DNA of 64,000 nt from Candidatus Thiodiazotropha sp. (ex Myrtea sp. 'scaly one' KF741663) (GCA_025655555.1 JAHXIQ010000004.1:372001-436000); one strand, 5' to 3'. Positions 25,761 through 34,459 are shown, counted from the stretch's first letter. Notes: generated by a model not told the origin, from the sequence alone. Program-made: numbers and translations.

Positions 25761-27611
25761 ATGTTGAAAGGAAAGTGCCTGTCGCTGTTGTTACTGATTT
25801 TTCTTCTACTGCCCTTTGCGACTACGCCATTTGCTGCGGTAGAGGAGCGTGCAGATGTGCGTATCCTGATCGATGTCTCAGGCAGCATGAAGCAGAATGA
25901 TCCCAAGAACCTGCGGCGTCCCGCATTGCGCCTGCTGGTGGGGCTTCTGCCACCTTCCACCCGTGCCGGTGTCTGGACCTTCGGTCAGTACGTTAATATG
26001 CAGATTCCGCTGGGACAGGTTGATCAGGCGTGGAAATCGAAGGCACGCAGGAGCTCCAAATCGATCGGCTCACCGGGTCAGTACACCAATATCGAGGATG
26101 CACTCAAACGCGCCACTGAGGACTGGGAGGGCCCATCCAAGGGATTCAAGCGTAGCGTGATTCTGCTGACCGACGGTATGGTCGACATCTCCAAAGATAA
26201 GACGAAAAACGCGGCATCACGTAAACGAATACTGCAAAAAATTCTGCCCAAACTTCAGGCACGAAATGCGTCTGTTCACACCATCGCCCTATCGAAAAAT
26301 GCAGACCATAAGCTGATGCGGGAATTGGCAGACGCTACTGGTGGCTGGTATGAACAGGTGGAAAACGCGGATCAGTTGCAGAGAGTCTTTCTGCGTATCT
26401 TCGAAAAGGTGGGTAAGCCGGATGCCGTGCCGCTGAAAGACAATAAATTCACTATCGATGATTCCATTACCGAGGCTACAGTGTTGGTATTCCACAAGCC
26501 GGATGCCGAACCTACAGAGGTGATAAAACCTGATGGCAAGACGTTTAACGCCGGGAGTACACCGGCCAATGTAGAGTGGCATCGGGACCAGGGCTACGAC
26601 ATGCTGACGATTGCAGACCCTGCCTCCGGAGAGTGGCGCATTCGTGCAGAGATGGATCCGGACAATCGTGTCATGGTGGTGACTGATTTGAAAATGAAGG
26701 CCACTGAGTTACCGAACCGCCTGATCCATGGTCAGGTCGTGCCCTTCGAGGTTAGCTTTACCGACCACGGCAAGCTGATTCGTAAAGAGGCGTTCCTGAA
26801 AGTTGTAGAGGTCTCCACGACTCAGAAGGATGTGAACGGTGAGCATGAGCCCAGGCCACTATTGGACGACGGGAGCAGAGATGACGAGACAGCTCATGAT
26901 GGTCGTTTCACCATGCAGTTCGGAGGTGAGTCGCTCAATGGGGGTCTCGGTGAACTGGTGATCAATGCAAAAGGACGTACCTTCGTACGTGAAAAACGTC
27001 TTACATTTGAGGTTGTACCACCGGTAGTACTGCAAGCGGTGCCAACAGAAAGTGGTGAAACATTGGCGTTGAGTCTGGCGGCGGACGAGACGCTCGTCGA
27101 TCCTCAAAGTCTGCAGATGCAGGCCTGGTTGGAGGATGCCGACGGAGAGCAGGTTGAGCTCACACTACTGGAGACAGCGCCAGGCAGTTATCAGTCAGAG
27201 ATTGATTTGATGGGTTTTTCTGGACCTCGCAGAATTAGTTTAAAGGCAACGGCGAAATCTCTGACCGGTGAGCAATTGACCTATCTTGATGATCCGATTG
27301 AAGTGGAGGGTATGCGCATTGCGCCGCCAGAACCAGTGGCTGCACCCGAGCCACCGCCTGAAAGCGCTCCCGAACCAGAACCAGAGCCAGAACCTGCGCC
27401 GGTGCCCGAACCTGAACCTGCTGCAGAGGTGGAAGAGGAGAGTAGTTGGGTAAGCTCCGCTATCTTGTTTGTTGTGGTCAATCTATTGGTCGTGCTGATA
27501 GCGGGTGGCGCATTCTGGTGGATACGTAAGCGAAATCAGCGCAGCATGGTCAGTCTTGTCGAGGAACCTGCAGAGCAGGCTGAGGCCGGTAAAAAGGAGA
27601 GTGGCCAATGA
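25761..27611 (+). CDS. Membrane-anchored VWA-domain protein
   Basis: A 616-residue protein. It has a signal peptide (CLSLLLLIFLLLPFATTPFAA) and a von Willebrand A domain from about residue 31 with an intact metal-site motif D38-V-S-G-S and VILLTDGMVD. A long beta-rich extracytoplasmic region comes next, a Pro-Glu-rich linker (PEPEPEPAPVPEP) near 545-565, and then a transmembrane helix near 570-590 with a short basic tail. It resembles the TIGR03503 group in design. The start at 25761 follows TTGAGG and gives a normal signal peptide. The stop overlaps the next gene (ATGA), so both proteins are co-made and probably interact. Confidence 0.8.
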   Translation: MLKGKCLSLLLLIFLLLPFATTPFAAVEERADVRILIDVSGSMKQNDPKNLRRPALRLLVGLLPPSTRAGVWTFGQYVNMQIPLGQVDQAWKSKARRSSKSIGSPGQYTNIEDALKRATEDWEGPSKGFKRSVILLTDGMVDISKDKTKNAASRKRILQKILPKLQARNASVHTIALSKNADHKLMRELADATGGWYEQVENADQLQRVFLRIFEKVGKPDAVPLKDNKFTIDDSITEATVLVFHKPDAEPTEVIKPDGKTFNAGSTPANVEWHRDQGYDMLTIADPASGEWRIRAEMDPDNRVMVVTDLKMKATELPNRLIHGQVVPFEVSFTDHGKLIRKEAFLKVVEVSTTQKDVNGEHEPRPLLDDGSRDDETAHDGRFTMQFGGESLNGGLGELVINAKGRTFVREKRLTFEVVPPVVLQAVPTESGETLALSLAADETLVDPQSLQMQAWLEDADGEQVELTLLETAPGSYQSEIDLMGFSGPRRISLKATAKSLTGEQLTYLDDPIEVEGMRIAPPEPVAAPEPPPESAPEPEPEPEPAPVPEPEPAAEVEEESSWVSSAILFVVVNLLVVLIAGGAFWWIRKRNQRSMVSLVEEPAEQAEAGKKESGQ

Positions 27612-28711
27612 TTGAGCTTAGCCAATTAACGGTACTGATCACCGGCGAAGTTCTGGTCGGTCTGCTGGTACTCTGTGGTGTATTGGTACTCTTTGCCCTG
27701 TTGAGAAAAGGGCGCATACGGAAAGCGGCACAACATTTGGCGGAGCGTGTGCAGGGCGATAAGCCCCAACGATCCGAACGATTGAAAGCTTTGCTGGCCA
27801 GTCACTATGGTTATGAGGGGAGTGAGCTGGAGCAGACTTTACACAATATCACCCAGGCTGAGATGCGGCTCTACCAGAATATCATTAACGGTTTTCTCAA
27901 GGATGATCAGGTCTTCTTGCAGCAGGTCGATGTGGATGTGGAGAACCTGGTGCTCTCTTATCAAATGTTGAAGACACCGGATGGGACTGTAGCTGAGGCA
28001 CCACAAAGCCATGATGATGCTGAAAGTGAAGAAGAGTTGCAGCACTTGAGAGAGGAGAATGAGCGCCTCTCGGATGAGTTGAAGGTCACCATGGATACCA
28101 TGGGGCGAATGCTCAATGAATACTCAACTATGTTCGCTGGTGGTGCTGATAATACCTTTGAAAAAGTAGCGCCTGAACCAGCACCGATACCGGACTCGGC
28201 TGTTGCAGATAGTGACGTTTCAATCGAGGTTGGTGAGTCTGCTGCCGAATTAACTGAGCCTCCAATAGCGGCTGACGCTACTGTTGAAATCAGCGAGCCG
28301 GTCACTACCGATGTAGAACCGCAGGAGAGTGCGGTTGATATTGATATCCCTGATTTTGAGGTAGGTGATGTAGTAGTGAATGATACTGTAGGGGATGAGA
28401 TGGATTCATCCGATGCTGACGAAGAGTCAGCAAACGCTGTGGATGAGGAGGTCTCCGAGATCATCGATGAGGTGATGGGGATTGCAGATGAGATGACCCA
28501 GGAAGAACTTGTGGAGTCTGTCAGTGAAGATTCTGCAGCGCCTGCTGAGTCTCTGATGGATGAGGTCGCTCAGGTGGATATCGATATTCCAGAAATAGAG
28601 AGCAATCCATTGGAATCACAGGAAGGAGGGGAGGGGTCACTTGAAGATGAGTGGGCCAAGCTTCTGGAGGAAGATGCCGCATCACACGATGAGAAAAAAG
28701 AAGGGCAGTAA
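27608..28711 (+). CDS. Acidic single-pass membrane protein with coiled coil
   Basis: No family recognised. The 367 residues comprise one transmembrane helix at about 11-32, a basic helical stretch to about 110, a coiled coil near 138-175 (SEEELQHLREENERLSDELK), and a very acidic, probably disordered tail of about 180 residues with recurring blocks such as VDIDIPDFEV and VDIDIPEIES. It overlaps the VWA gene by 4 bases. The VWA protein projects outside and this one inside, so the pair may link periplasm and cytoplasm; that is inference. Confidence 0.65.
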   Translation: MIELSQLTVLITGEVLVGLLVLCGVLVLFALLRKGRIRKAAQHLAERVQGDKPQRSERLKALLASHYGYEGSELEQTLHNITQAEMRLYQNIINGFLKDDQVFLQQVDVDVENLVLSYQMLKTPDGTVAEAPQSHDDAESEEELQHLREENERLSDELKVTMDTMGRMLNEYSTMFAGGADNTFEKVAPEPAPIPDSAVADSDVSIEVGESAAELTEPPIAADATVEISEPVTTDVEPQESAVDIDIPDFEVGDVVVNDTVGDEMDSSDADEESANAVDEEVSEIIDEVMGIADEMTQEELVESVSEDSAAPAESLMDEVAQVDIDIPEIESNPLESQEGGEGSLEDEWAKLLEEDAASHDEKKEGQ

Positions 28712-28775
28712 GGAAAACTGTCACGCTTTAAGCGGTTGTTTCTGCAGTTCCGTACCTGCATCCTTTTCGGACCGG

Positions 28776-28862
28776 CCCACATGTCACATTGGCGATATGG
28801 TACTGACTTGATTGAGTTGAAATCAATTTTCCACTCGCGTTATCGCTGATGCGACATGTGGG
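28776..28862. repeat. Imperfect palindrome with inner hairpin between convergent genes
   Basis: Arms 28776-28797 and 28841-28862 begin and end with CCCACATGTC / GACATGTGGG and match over about 22 bases with few mismatches. The spacer contains a second hairpin TTGATT...AATCAA. It lies in the 198-base gap between the convergent acidic-protein and dsrE2-like genes. There is no T-run, so it may be a two-way transcript end structure or a repeat copy. Confidence 0.55.
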
Positions 28863-28909
28863 TTTACTGAGTTTTTACCTTATTCACCACGTGACACACT
28901 CAGGCCCTG

Positions 28910-29515
28910 TCAAATGAATAGGTTTACGTCTGCTTTAAGTGCACGAGGCAAAAAACTTGCCGCACCGACCCACTCTTCAATCTCGGGAATAAACGCCTCT
29001 TTACCGTAATCAAACAGGTCCACTGTCATTTGGCAGGCAACGAGTTTGACCTCGGCCTCAACACACATCTCGCGCAGTTGGTCGATACGTGCAATACCCT
29101 TGTTGTCCATGGTCTTTTTCATCATGCCCGTCGCCATAGATTCAAACCCTGGTACCAAAGTCATCACCGATGTTGGCATTGGAATCTCCTTACCTTTGAG
29201 CCATGCAGGCCCTTCAGGCAATTTCATCGGCATGGCTGGGTTGCCCAATGGGCTTACCTTTAGATCCAGTTCCTGTTTCAACAGGTTTAACCCATAAAAG
29301 GTAAAGAATATGGAGACATCCCATCCCAGTGCCGCTGCCGTTGAGGCGAGGATAAAGGGAGGATATGCCATATCCAGGGTTCCCTTTGTGGCAATAATCG
29401 TCATTGACGGAATGTGAGCGGCTTCGCGCTCAGCCATCTTCTCGTCAAACCGCTGATTAAACCAGGTATCTAGATCTTTGGCCGAGATATCGACCCGTGG
29501 TGCTGTACTGCTCAT
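28910..29515 (-). CDS. DsrE2-like membrane-associated sulfur-transfer protein
   Basis: A 201-residue member of the DsrE/DsrF/DrsH-like family in its longer DsrE2 form. Blocks TIIATKGTLDMAYPPFILASTAAALGWDVSIFFTFYGLNLL, VMTLVPGFESMATGMMKK and VKLVACQMTVDLF carry the family's conserved Cys (LVACQM). The start at 29515 (MSSTAPRVD) follows GGAG, and in-frame sequence further up overlaps tusA and is not used. It is 19 bases after tusA. DsrE2 with TusA is a recurring pair in sulfur-oxidising prokaryotes, thought to shuttle sulfane sulfur in the cytoplasm towards its oxidation. Confidence 0.88.
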   Translation of the reverse strand: MSSTAPRVDISAKDLDTWFNQRFDEKMAEREAAHIPSMTIIATKGTLDMAYPPFILASTAAALGWDVSIFFTFYGLNLLKQELDLKVSPLGNPAMPMKLPEGPAWLKGKEIPMPTSVMTLVPGFESMATGMMKKTMDNKGIARIDQLREMCVEAEVKLVACQMTVDLFDYGKEAFIPEIEEWVGAASFLPRALKADVNLFI

Positions 29516-29534
29516 GATACGACTCCTTATGGGA

Positions 29535-29765
29535 TCAAGCCTTGCGGATTCTGAAAAAGAAACCATCTTCATGCGCTTCGCTGGAAACCATTTCGTTTCC
29601 GGTCTGGCTGCAGAACGAATCCAGGTCTTTAACAGAGCCGGGATCGGTTGCGGTGACTTCCAGAATCTCACCGGATGCCAATGCAGCAATGGCTTTCTTG
29701 GTTCTCAGGATCGGTAGGGGACAGTTCAGTCCCCTTGCGTCCAGGGTGTGCTTGGTTTCATTCAT
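29535..29765 (-). CDS. tusA: TusA-family sulfur carrier
   Basis: A 76-residue sulfurtransferase with the family motif C15-P-L-P (LDARGLNCPLPILRTKKAI) and a central beta-sheet half (GEILEVTATDPGSVKDLDSFC). The conserved Cys carries persulfide sulfur. It begins an operon with the dsrE2-like gene and has GGAGAAACGCG just before the ATG. A TetR-type operator sits 46 bases upstream. The role in sulfur oxidation rather than tRNA thiolation is inferred from the dsrE2 partner and soxYZ nearby. Confidence 0.92.
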   Translation of the reverse strand: MNETKHTLDARGLNCPLPILRTKKAIAALASGEILEVTATDPGSVKDLDSFCSQTGNEMVSSEAHEDGFFFRIRKA

Positions 29766-29810
29766 CGCGTTTCTCCTTCTACAGTTAAGCGGTCTTATTC
29801 CCGCAGAGAT

Positions 29811-29824
29811 GACCGGTCGGTCAA
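29811..29824. promoter_or_regulatory. TetR-type operator upstream of tusA-dsrE2
   Basis: GACCGGTCGGTCAA, identical to the site at 30472. It contains overlapping palindromes (GACCGGTC, GACCGGTCGGTC) as bound by TetR dimers. It lies 46 bases before tusA and 24 bases after the tetR stop, so it can only serve tusA-dsrE2. Confidence 0.75.
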
Positions 29825-29847
29825 TTGTAAGATGAAAAAAATAGCCC

Positions 29848-30456
29848 TCAGTTCGGATGCCTCAGTTCTATACGGATACTTTTAATTGCAGGACCCAGGA
29901 TTCTTACCACCTCGGGATCATTGCGTGTCTTAGCGAGTAGAATAACGCCTTCCAGGTAGGCCAGCATTGCCGTGGCAGTTGCTGCCGTGTCGAGGGGCGG
30001 CATCTCACCCAGCTCCACTGCCTGCTCCAGAGCTTTGTGGAAACTGGCACTGGCCTTATCGAAAACAGCATTCAGTCTGGCCCGGAGGACTTCATCCCGG
30101 GTACTGACTTCGAGGGCCAGATTGCCGAACAGACATCCGGGCATACGACCCTCAGCACTCTTGGCTGCTTTCTGCCAGTAGTAGATGGCATCGACCATAT
30201 AGTCGAGACGCTCAATAGGGGGCAGTGCTTCATCGAAGGCCTCAGCGACGAAGCCTTGTGCCCAGTCATCGGACATGTCGTCAATGACCGCCATGGCCAG
30301 ATCCTGCTTAGACGGAAAGAAGTGATAAAAGCTGCCTTTCTGTACGTTTGCCAGGGTACAGATCTCCTTAATGCCTACATCGGCATAGCTGCGTCCATGA
30401 AACAGTTCACGCGCAGTGGCTAATATTCGATCTTTTGTGTCGGCATTTATACTCAT
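29848..30456 (-). CDS. TetR/AcrR-family repressor
   Basis: A 202-residue regulator with the TetR helix-turn-helix at about 10-55 (RILATARELFHGRSYADVGIKEICTLANVQKGSFYHFFPSK) and a helical ligand-binding domain. Identical 14-bp sites in front of it and in front of tusA-dsrE2 point to autoregulation and control of that operon. No obvious inducer can be named; a Cys at about 47-50 in the DNA-binding half of some relatives is replaced here by CTLANVQ near residue 33. Confidence 0.9.
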   Translation of the reverse strand: MSINADTKDRILATARELFHGRSYADVGIKEICTLANVQKGSFYHFFPSKQDLAMAVIDDMSDDWAQGFVAEAFDEALPPIERLDYMVDAIYYWQKAAKSAEGRMPGCLFGNLALEVSTRDEVLRARLNAVFDKASASFHKALEQAVELGEMPPLDTAATATAMLAYLEGVILLAKTRNDPEVVRILGPAIKSIRIELRHPN

Positions 30457-30471
30457 GTGGCCAGTATATTA

Positions 30472-30485
30472 GACCGGTCGGTCAA
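30472..30485. promoter_or_regulatory. TetR-type operator upstream of tetR
   Basis: GACCGGTCGGTCAA, an exact second copy of the site at 29811, 15 bases upstream of the tetR start codon on the minus strand. This is a normal place for an autoregulatory operator overlapping a promoter (the adjoining TATATT reads as a possible -10 region). Confidence 0.75.
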
Positions 30486-30736
30486 GTCAAGGGTTTTGTC
30501 AGATTGACCGGATAGGATGTTTTGATTCCAATGAAAGGTGTTATTCAATCTACTTACAGGCGAGTGACCTGTTTGTACTGATTAGATTGCCGCATTTATA
30601 TCCAGCAAGGCAGAAGGCGTACTGTGTTGCCGCTCAAGATCAGCGACGACTGATGGCAGCGCCGAGTGTAATGGTCTTTGTGCTTTGAATGGTACATAAA
30701 GGCACCGCTCAGCATTGCTTGTCACTTATTCAGGGC

Positions 30737-30763
30737 AAAAAAAAGGACGCCAATTGGCGTCCT
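30737..30763 (-). terminator. Rho-independent terminator of soxYZ
   Basis: Read on the minus strand, a perfect 20-base palindrome AGGACGCCAATTGGCGTCCT is followed by a run of eight T. It lies 42-68 bases after the soxZ stop, behind a second hairpin. Confidence 0.85.
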
Positions 30764-30774
30764 ACGGGTTTTCT

Positions 30775-30800
30775 AAAAAACCAGCCGATGACTGGTTTTT
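30775..30800. terminator. Second hairpin directly after soxZ, usable on both strands
   Basis: The stem AAAAACCAG / CTGGTTTTT with a 7-base loop carries A's on one side and T's on the other, so it can end transcription in either direction. It starts 5 bases after the soxZ stop and forms a tandem with the stronger hairpin at 30737. Confidence 0.75.
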
Positions 30801-30804
30801 ATTA

Positions 30805-31119
30805 TTATTTAATTTTACCAGTCTTGCTGTCGCCTTTGCCTGTGTTATCGGTCCAGGACAATTCAATCTCATCACCCTTGGCGCCACCGGTGAATTTGAA
30901 GGAGATGTAGGGATTTTTCGAGACACCACCGCTCCACTCAGCAGTCATTACAGTAGCACCTTTGTGCTTGCAGACGACTTCCTGAATGAAGTGTGCGGGA
31001 ATCATTTTTCCAGTCTTTTTGTCTTTACGACTGCCTGTTTCCATCGGGTGGGAAATCAGCGCTTTTACGGTGGTTTCTCCACCCTTTTCTTTGGCACGGA
31101 TCTTAATCGAGTTAGCCAT
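30805..31119 (-). CDS. soxZ: SoxZ, thiosulfate-oxidation carrier subunit
   Basis: A 104-residue SoxZ: NSIKIRAKEKGGETTVKALISHPMETGSRKD and IPAHFIQEVVCKHKGATVMTAEW are the family signature. It has no signal peptide and is exported with SoxY. SoxYZ carries sulfur intermediates on the SoxY C-terminal Cys in the periplasm. Lies 58 bases after soxY and ends at a tandem terminator. soxXA, soxB and soxCD are not in the window, an arrangement common in gammaproteobacteria where sox genes are split between loci. Confidence 0.95.
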   Translation of the reverse strand: MANSIKIRAKEKGGETTVKALISHPMETGSRKDKKTGKMIPAHFIQEVVCKHKGATVMTAEWSGGVSKNPYISFKFTGGAKGDEIELSWTDNTGKGDSKTGKIK

Positions 31120-31177
31120 TATGTTTTCCTCTTGAATCTTTAAGTGCTTGTGATCAGTTAGTTACCGGTTTAACGGA

Positions 31178-31654
31178 TTAACCGCCACAGCCACCGATGG
31201 TGACCTTAACCTCTTTCTTGGCGCTGTAGAGCTTGCCGCCTGCCTTCACGACAGCAACTACGTCGCCAGTCTTGCCCATTTTGATACGGGTGGAGGCGAA
31301 ACCAGAGGCGCCCTTGCCCAACATGAAGTTGGCGACCAGGGGTACTGGGTTGTTGGAAGCGATGAGTGTGATCGACTCCGCGCCAGCAAGGGTGGTAGTG
31401 ATAGTGACCGGCACCACTGCACCGTTTTCGGCAATGTCGGGGGCCTTAACGTTGATATCACCAGACTCTGCAACTTCGGAGCTGCCCAGTAACTCGTTTA
31501 GTGCGTTAGGCAGTTCTTTGGCTTCAAAGGCGGCCTTGTTCCAGGCAGCCAGAATTTCCTGAGGTGCAAGCAGACCAGCGCCGGCTGCTACACCGACCGC
31601 GCTTGCGGCGATTGATCTTTTTAGAAAGATCCTGCGTTTCATTTCAGTGCTCAT
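31178..31654 (-). CDS. soxY: SoxY, sulfur-carrier subunit
   Basis: A 158-residue SoxY with a twin-arginine signal (KRRIFLKRSIAASAVGVAAGAG) and the C-terminal GGCGG swinging arm (residues 154-158) whose Cys binds thiosulfate-derived sulfur. Middle blocks PDIAENGAVVPVTI and ASTRIKMGKTGDVVAVVK fit the family. The start MSTEMKRR is kept because GGAGAGAATG overlaps it directly. It leads a two-gene operon with soxZ. Confidence 0.96.
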   Translation of the reverse strand: MSTEMKRRIFLKRSIAASAVGVAAGAGLLAPQEILAAWNKAAFEAKELPNALNELLGSSEVAESGDINVKAPDIAENGAVVPVTITTTLAGAESITLIASNNPVPLVANFMLGKGASGFASTRIKMGKTGDVVAVVKAGGKLYSAKKEVKVTIGGCGG

Positions 31655-32246
31655 TCATTCTCTCCAGACTGAGAAAGGTTAGTGACATTTGAGGTCGTAA
31701 ATGAAACTGAGCCGGTTGGTCAATTTCATTCCCTGCAGGCAAGAAATAGGCAGCTTTTCGCAAGACCTTGATTCCAAACATGCGGGGTGGCGTGCATTCA
31801 TAAAATTATGTGGCCGATTTTTACCGTATTGATTCCATGCACTGTTGCAGGCCGGGGCCATACAACGATGCTGTGTTAGAACAACACAAAACCGAAAAAG
31901 TTGCGGTCGTCTCGGCGATTCCTCCTATGGAATATTTTTATATTCAGCTCATGCTGATCTGTAATTATTATCATCGATCCTATGCGGGCACGCTTATGTA
32001 CCTATACAGGTAGGTCGTAAGAATACCGAAACAGTCAGCGATAGCAAGTAAAAAATTGTCTATTTATTAGTAATTTGTGATTTATTTGCATGCCACCAGC
32101 ACTGCCGGCTTGGGTTTGTTGTGTTGTGACTTGGGGTTTACCTGAATGCCTGGGAATCCAGGCAGAGCCAAAAACAGGATTGATGAATTTCCATCCTATA
32201 TCCAGAGTCAGTTAACAGTTAGTTGTTGGCCTCTGTCATCGGTATT
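31655..32246. other. Intergenic region upstream of soxYZ
   Basis: About 590 bases with no protein-like frame. A 7-bp hairpin TGCCTGG/CCAGGCA at about 32143-32160 is the only structure noted. The soxYZ promoter must lie in the first part, but no motif stands out. Confidence 0.45.
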
Positions 32247-33725
32247 TTATCCCTTGTCCTTCTTCTCCTCTTGCTTGGCGGCATCCTTCAACTTACTCAG
32301 TCTTGATTCGATTCGTGATGTCTGGTGAAAATCCTTTTTATCAACTTGCCTTAGCGCAATTTCCAACTGTTGGATGGCAGCTCGTAGACGCCCTTCCGTC
32401 ACATACGCCTCCGCCAGCAGGCGATGTGATTCAGCCTGGTTGCCTGACAATTCCTCCACCTTACTGATGAGTCGGTAGAGTCTGGTGCTGTTGGCTCTCA
32501 AGCTAATCGCGTGGGCCACCACAGTGCGGGCTTCATCGTAGCGTTTGGCGTCGGTCAGCGCTTCAATATAAGCCACGGAAAGGGCGTGGTTTTGGGGCAT
32601 CAACTGGTAGTGAGTGTCGAGGATTTTCAGTGCTTTTTGAGGATTGCCGAGCAAGCGGGTGATCTCTGCCGAGGCGAGTACATACTCCATCTGCTGGGGA
32701 CGCTGTCTGAGCAGGTTCTCTATGATCAGGGCGGATTTCTTATATTGATGGTCGGCGATGAGAGCCAGTGCATGGCCGTATTGGTGGGCTTCCTCATTCA
32801 GATGACGCCCTTCATCCAGTCCACTGGAGAAGTGTTTGACTGCTGCTTTGGGTTCCTTGAATTGTGCAACCCTCAAAGTCTCACGGGTCAGGTAGTAACG
32901 AAGGCTGCCGGGATACTGTCGATAGTTGTAGTTTTCAGCCCGTCCGAGGGCATCTGCAACACGGTTAGTGGTAACCGGGTGAGTCCTTAATATTTCGGGT
33001 ATGCCGGATTCATAGAGCCTGCTGGCATGTGTCAGGCGTTCGAAAAAGACCGGCATGGCGCGGGGATCGAATTCGGCTTCGGCAAGTATCTGAATACCAA
33101 CCGTATCGGCCTCCTCCTCGTTGCTGCGGGTAAAATTGATCTGCTCCTGGATAGCGCTGGCCTGGGCGCCGGTTGCCATGGCGATGCCCGCATCCGGAGA
33201 GCCTGCAACACCAACCAGGATAGATGCGAGAATCAGTGCTGCGGTCTTGCCGCTCATACGGTTGGCGGCATCGAAGGCGCGTAACAGGTGCTTTTGTGTG
33301 ACATGGGCGATTTCGTGCGCCACCACTGAGGCGAGTTCGCTCTCGCTCTGGGTGGCCAGGATCAGGCCGCTATAGATGCCGATGTAGCCACCAGGTCCGG
33401 CAAAGGCGTTTATGCTGGGATCTTCAAGAACAAAGAAGGTGTAGTCCTGGCCGTTTGCGTCGCTCTGCTTAAGGAGCCGATTGCCGAGGTCCTGAATGTA
33501 CTCCTCAATGAGCGGGTCATCCAAAACAGTGGTGCTCTTTTTGACGCTTAGCATGAACTCCCTGCCAAGCCGTTTCTCATCGGATGGTGTCAGGTATTGA
33601 TCTGAGGGAGAACCGAGTTCAGGCAGGTTGATCTCCTCTGCTGTGGCGTTGAAAGCCGTTACCGTCAACAGGCAGGCTGTCAGCAGAAGGCGCATGGATT
33701 TGAGACGGTACTGCAGGGATTTCAT
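32247..33725 (-). CDS. bepA: BepA-like M48 metalloprotease/chaperone
   Basis: A 492-residue periplasmic protease like BepA (487 residues in E. coli), which clears or helps assemble outer-membrane barrels. It has a signal peptide (ends near ATAEE), zinc site HEIAH at 137-141, third ligand Glu in EEEADTVGIQIL near 204-210, then about 200 residues of TPR helices (YVLASAEITRLLGNPQKALKIL, and others). It lacks the lipobox seen in the M48 protein at 10166. Confidence 0.85.
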   Translation of the reverse strand: MKSLQYRLKSMRLLLTACLLTVTAFNATAEEINLPELGSPSDQYLTPSDEKRLGREFMLSVKKSTTVLDDPLIEEYIQDLGNRLLKQSDANGQDYTFFVLEDPSINAFAGPGGYIGIYSGLILATQSESELASVVAHEIAHVTQKHLLRAFDAANRMSGKTAALILASILVGVAGSPDAGIAMATGAQASAIQEQINFTRSNEEEADTVGIQILAEAEFDPRAMPVFFERLTHASRLYESGIPEILRTHPVTTNRVADALGRAENYNYRQYPGSLRYYLTRETLRVAQFKEPKAAVKHFSSGLDEGRHLNEEAHQYGHALALIADHQYKKSALIIENLLRQRPQQMEYVLASAEITRLLGNPQKALKILDTHYQLMPQNHALSVAYIEALTDAKRYDEARTVVAHAISLRANSTRLYRLISKVEELSGNQAESHRLLAEAYVTEGRLRAAIQQLEIALRQVDKKDFHQTSRIESRLSKLKDAAKQEEKKDKG

Positions 33726-33892
33726 GTTTCTAAATGATCATTTATCAACGCGTTAGTTCCTGACAAATCTGGTTGTTTGAGGAGAGGAACGCATCCAGCT
33801 TTGTGTAGTCTATACGTTTGCATTAATCTACGTTGCCTTTTTAAAAGGGCTAAATGACCCATCAACTAGCATTTTTCATGGAGAAGTATTTG

Positions 33893-34459
33893 ATGAAAGC
33901 GCGCACTACCGTTTTTCTCGCCTGTTTTATCACTGCCGGTTCCTGTCTGGCAGATGAAAGCATGAAGGTTCATATCGAAGAGGGCAAGGGGGTGATCAAG
34001 GCATTCTTTGGTGATCTCAAAGGTGAGTTGGTCAAAGGCATGAAGACCCAGGGCCCTGTCGCTACCATCGGTACATGCAATACAGTAGCTCCCAATCTGG
34101 CAGAAGCGCACTCGCAAATGAGTGGTTGGCAAGTCGGAAGAACCAGTCTGAAGGCACGCAACTCCAACAACAAGCCCGATGCATGGGAGATGGCGGTTTT
34201 GAATGAGTTTGAGACACGGAAAGCAGCAGGTGAAGATCCGATGAAGCTGCTCAAAGCTGAGGTGGTGGATGAGGATGGACGCCAGGTTTTCCGCATGATG
34301 AAAGCGATTCCGACAGCCGAAGTCTGTACTAAATGCCATGGTGCTGAACTCGCAGAGCCGGTATCTGCGAAGTTGGACGAACTCTATCCTGAGGATCAGG
34401 CTCGAGGTTATAAGGTTGGCGATCTGCGTGGTGCGTTTACGCTGAAGAAGCCCCTGTAA
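33893..34459 (+). CDS. Exported haem-binding DUF3365 protein
   Basis: A 188-residue periplasmic protein with a signal peptide (TTVFLACFITAGSCLADE) and one c-type haem motif C145-TK-C-H149. The block TIGTCNTVAPNLAEA and WQVGRTSLKARNSNNKPDAWE mark the DUF3365/Tll0287-like family of haem sensors and cytochromes. GGAGAAGTATTTG precedes the chosen ATG. It may carry electrons or sense redox; no partner gene is adjacent. The nearby 34498 repeat follows its stop. Confidence 0.85.
   Translation: MKARTTVFLACFITAGSCLADESMKVHIEEGKGVIKAFFGDLKGELVKGMKTQGPVATIGTCNTVAPNLAEAHSQMSGWQVGRTSLKARNSNNKPDAWEMAVLNEFETRKAAGEDPMKLLKAEVVDEDGRQVFRMMKAIPTAEVCTKCHGAELAEPVSAKLDELYPEDQARGYKVGDLRGAFTLKKPL

Noticed and set aside
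30602-30615. ccagcaaggcagaa, matching the core of the repeat elements at 13118 and 54553
   Set aside because: Only 14 bases match and neither the outer arms nor the inner stem are present nearby; it may be chance or an old remnant.
31810-32013. 67-codon frame upstream of soxY
   Set aside because: No Shine-Dalgarno, no conserved-looking composition; the region looks intergenic.
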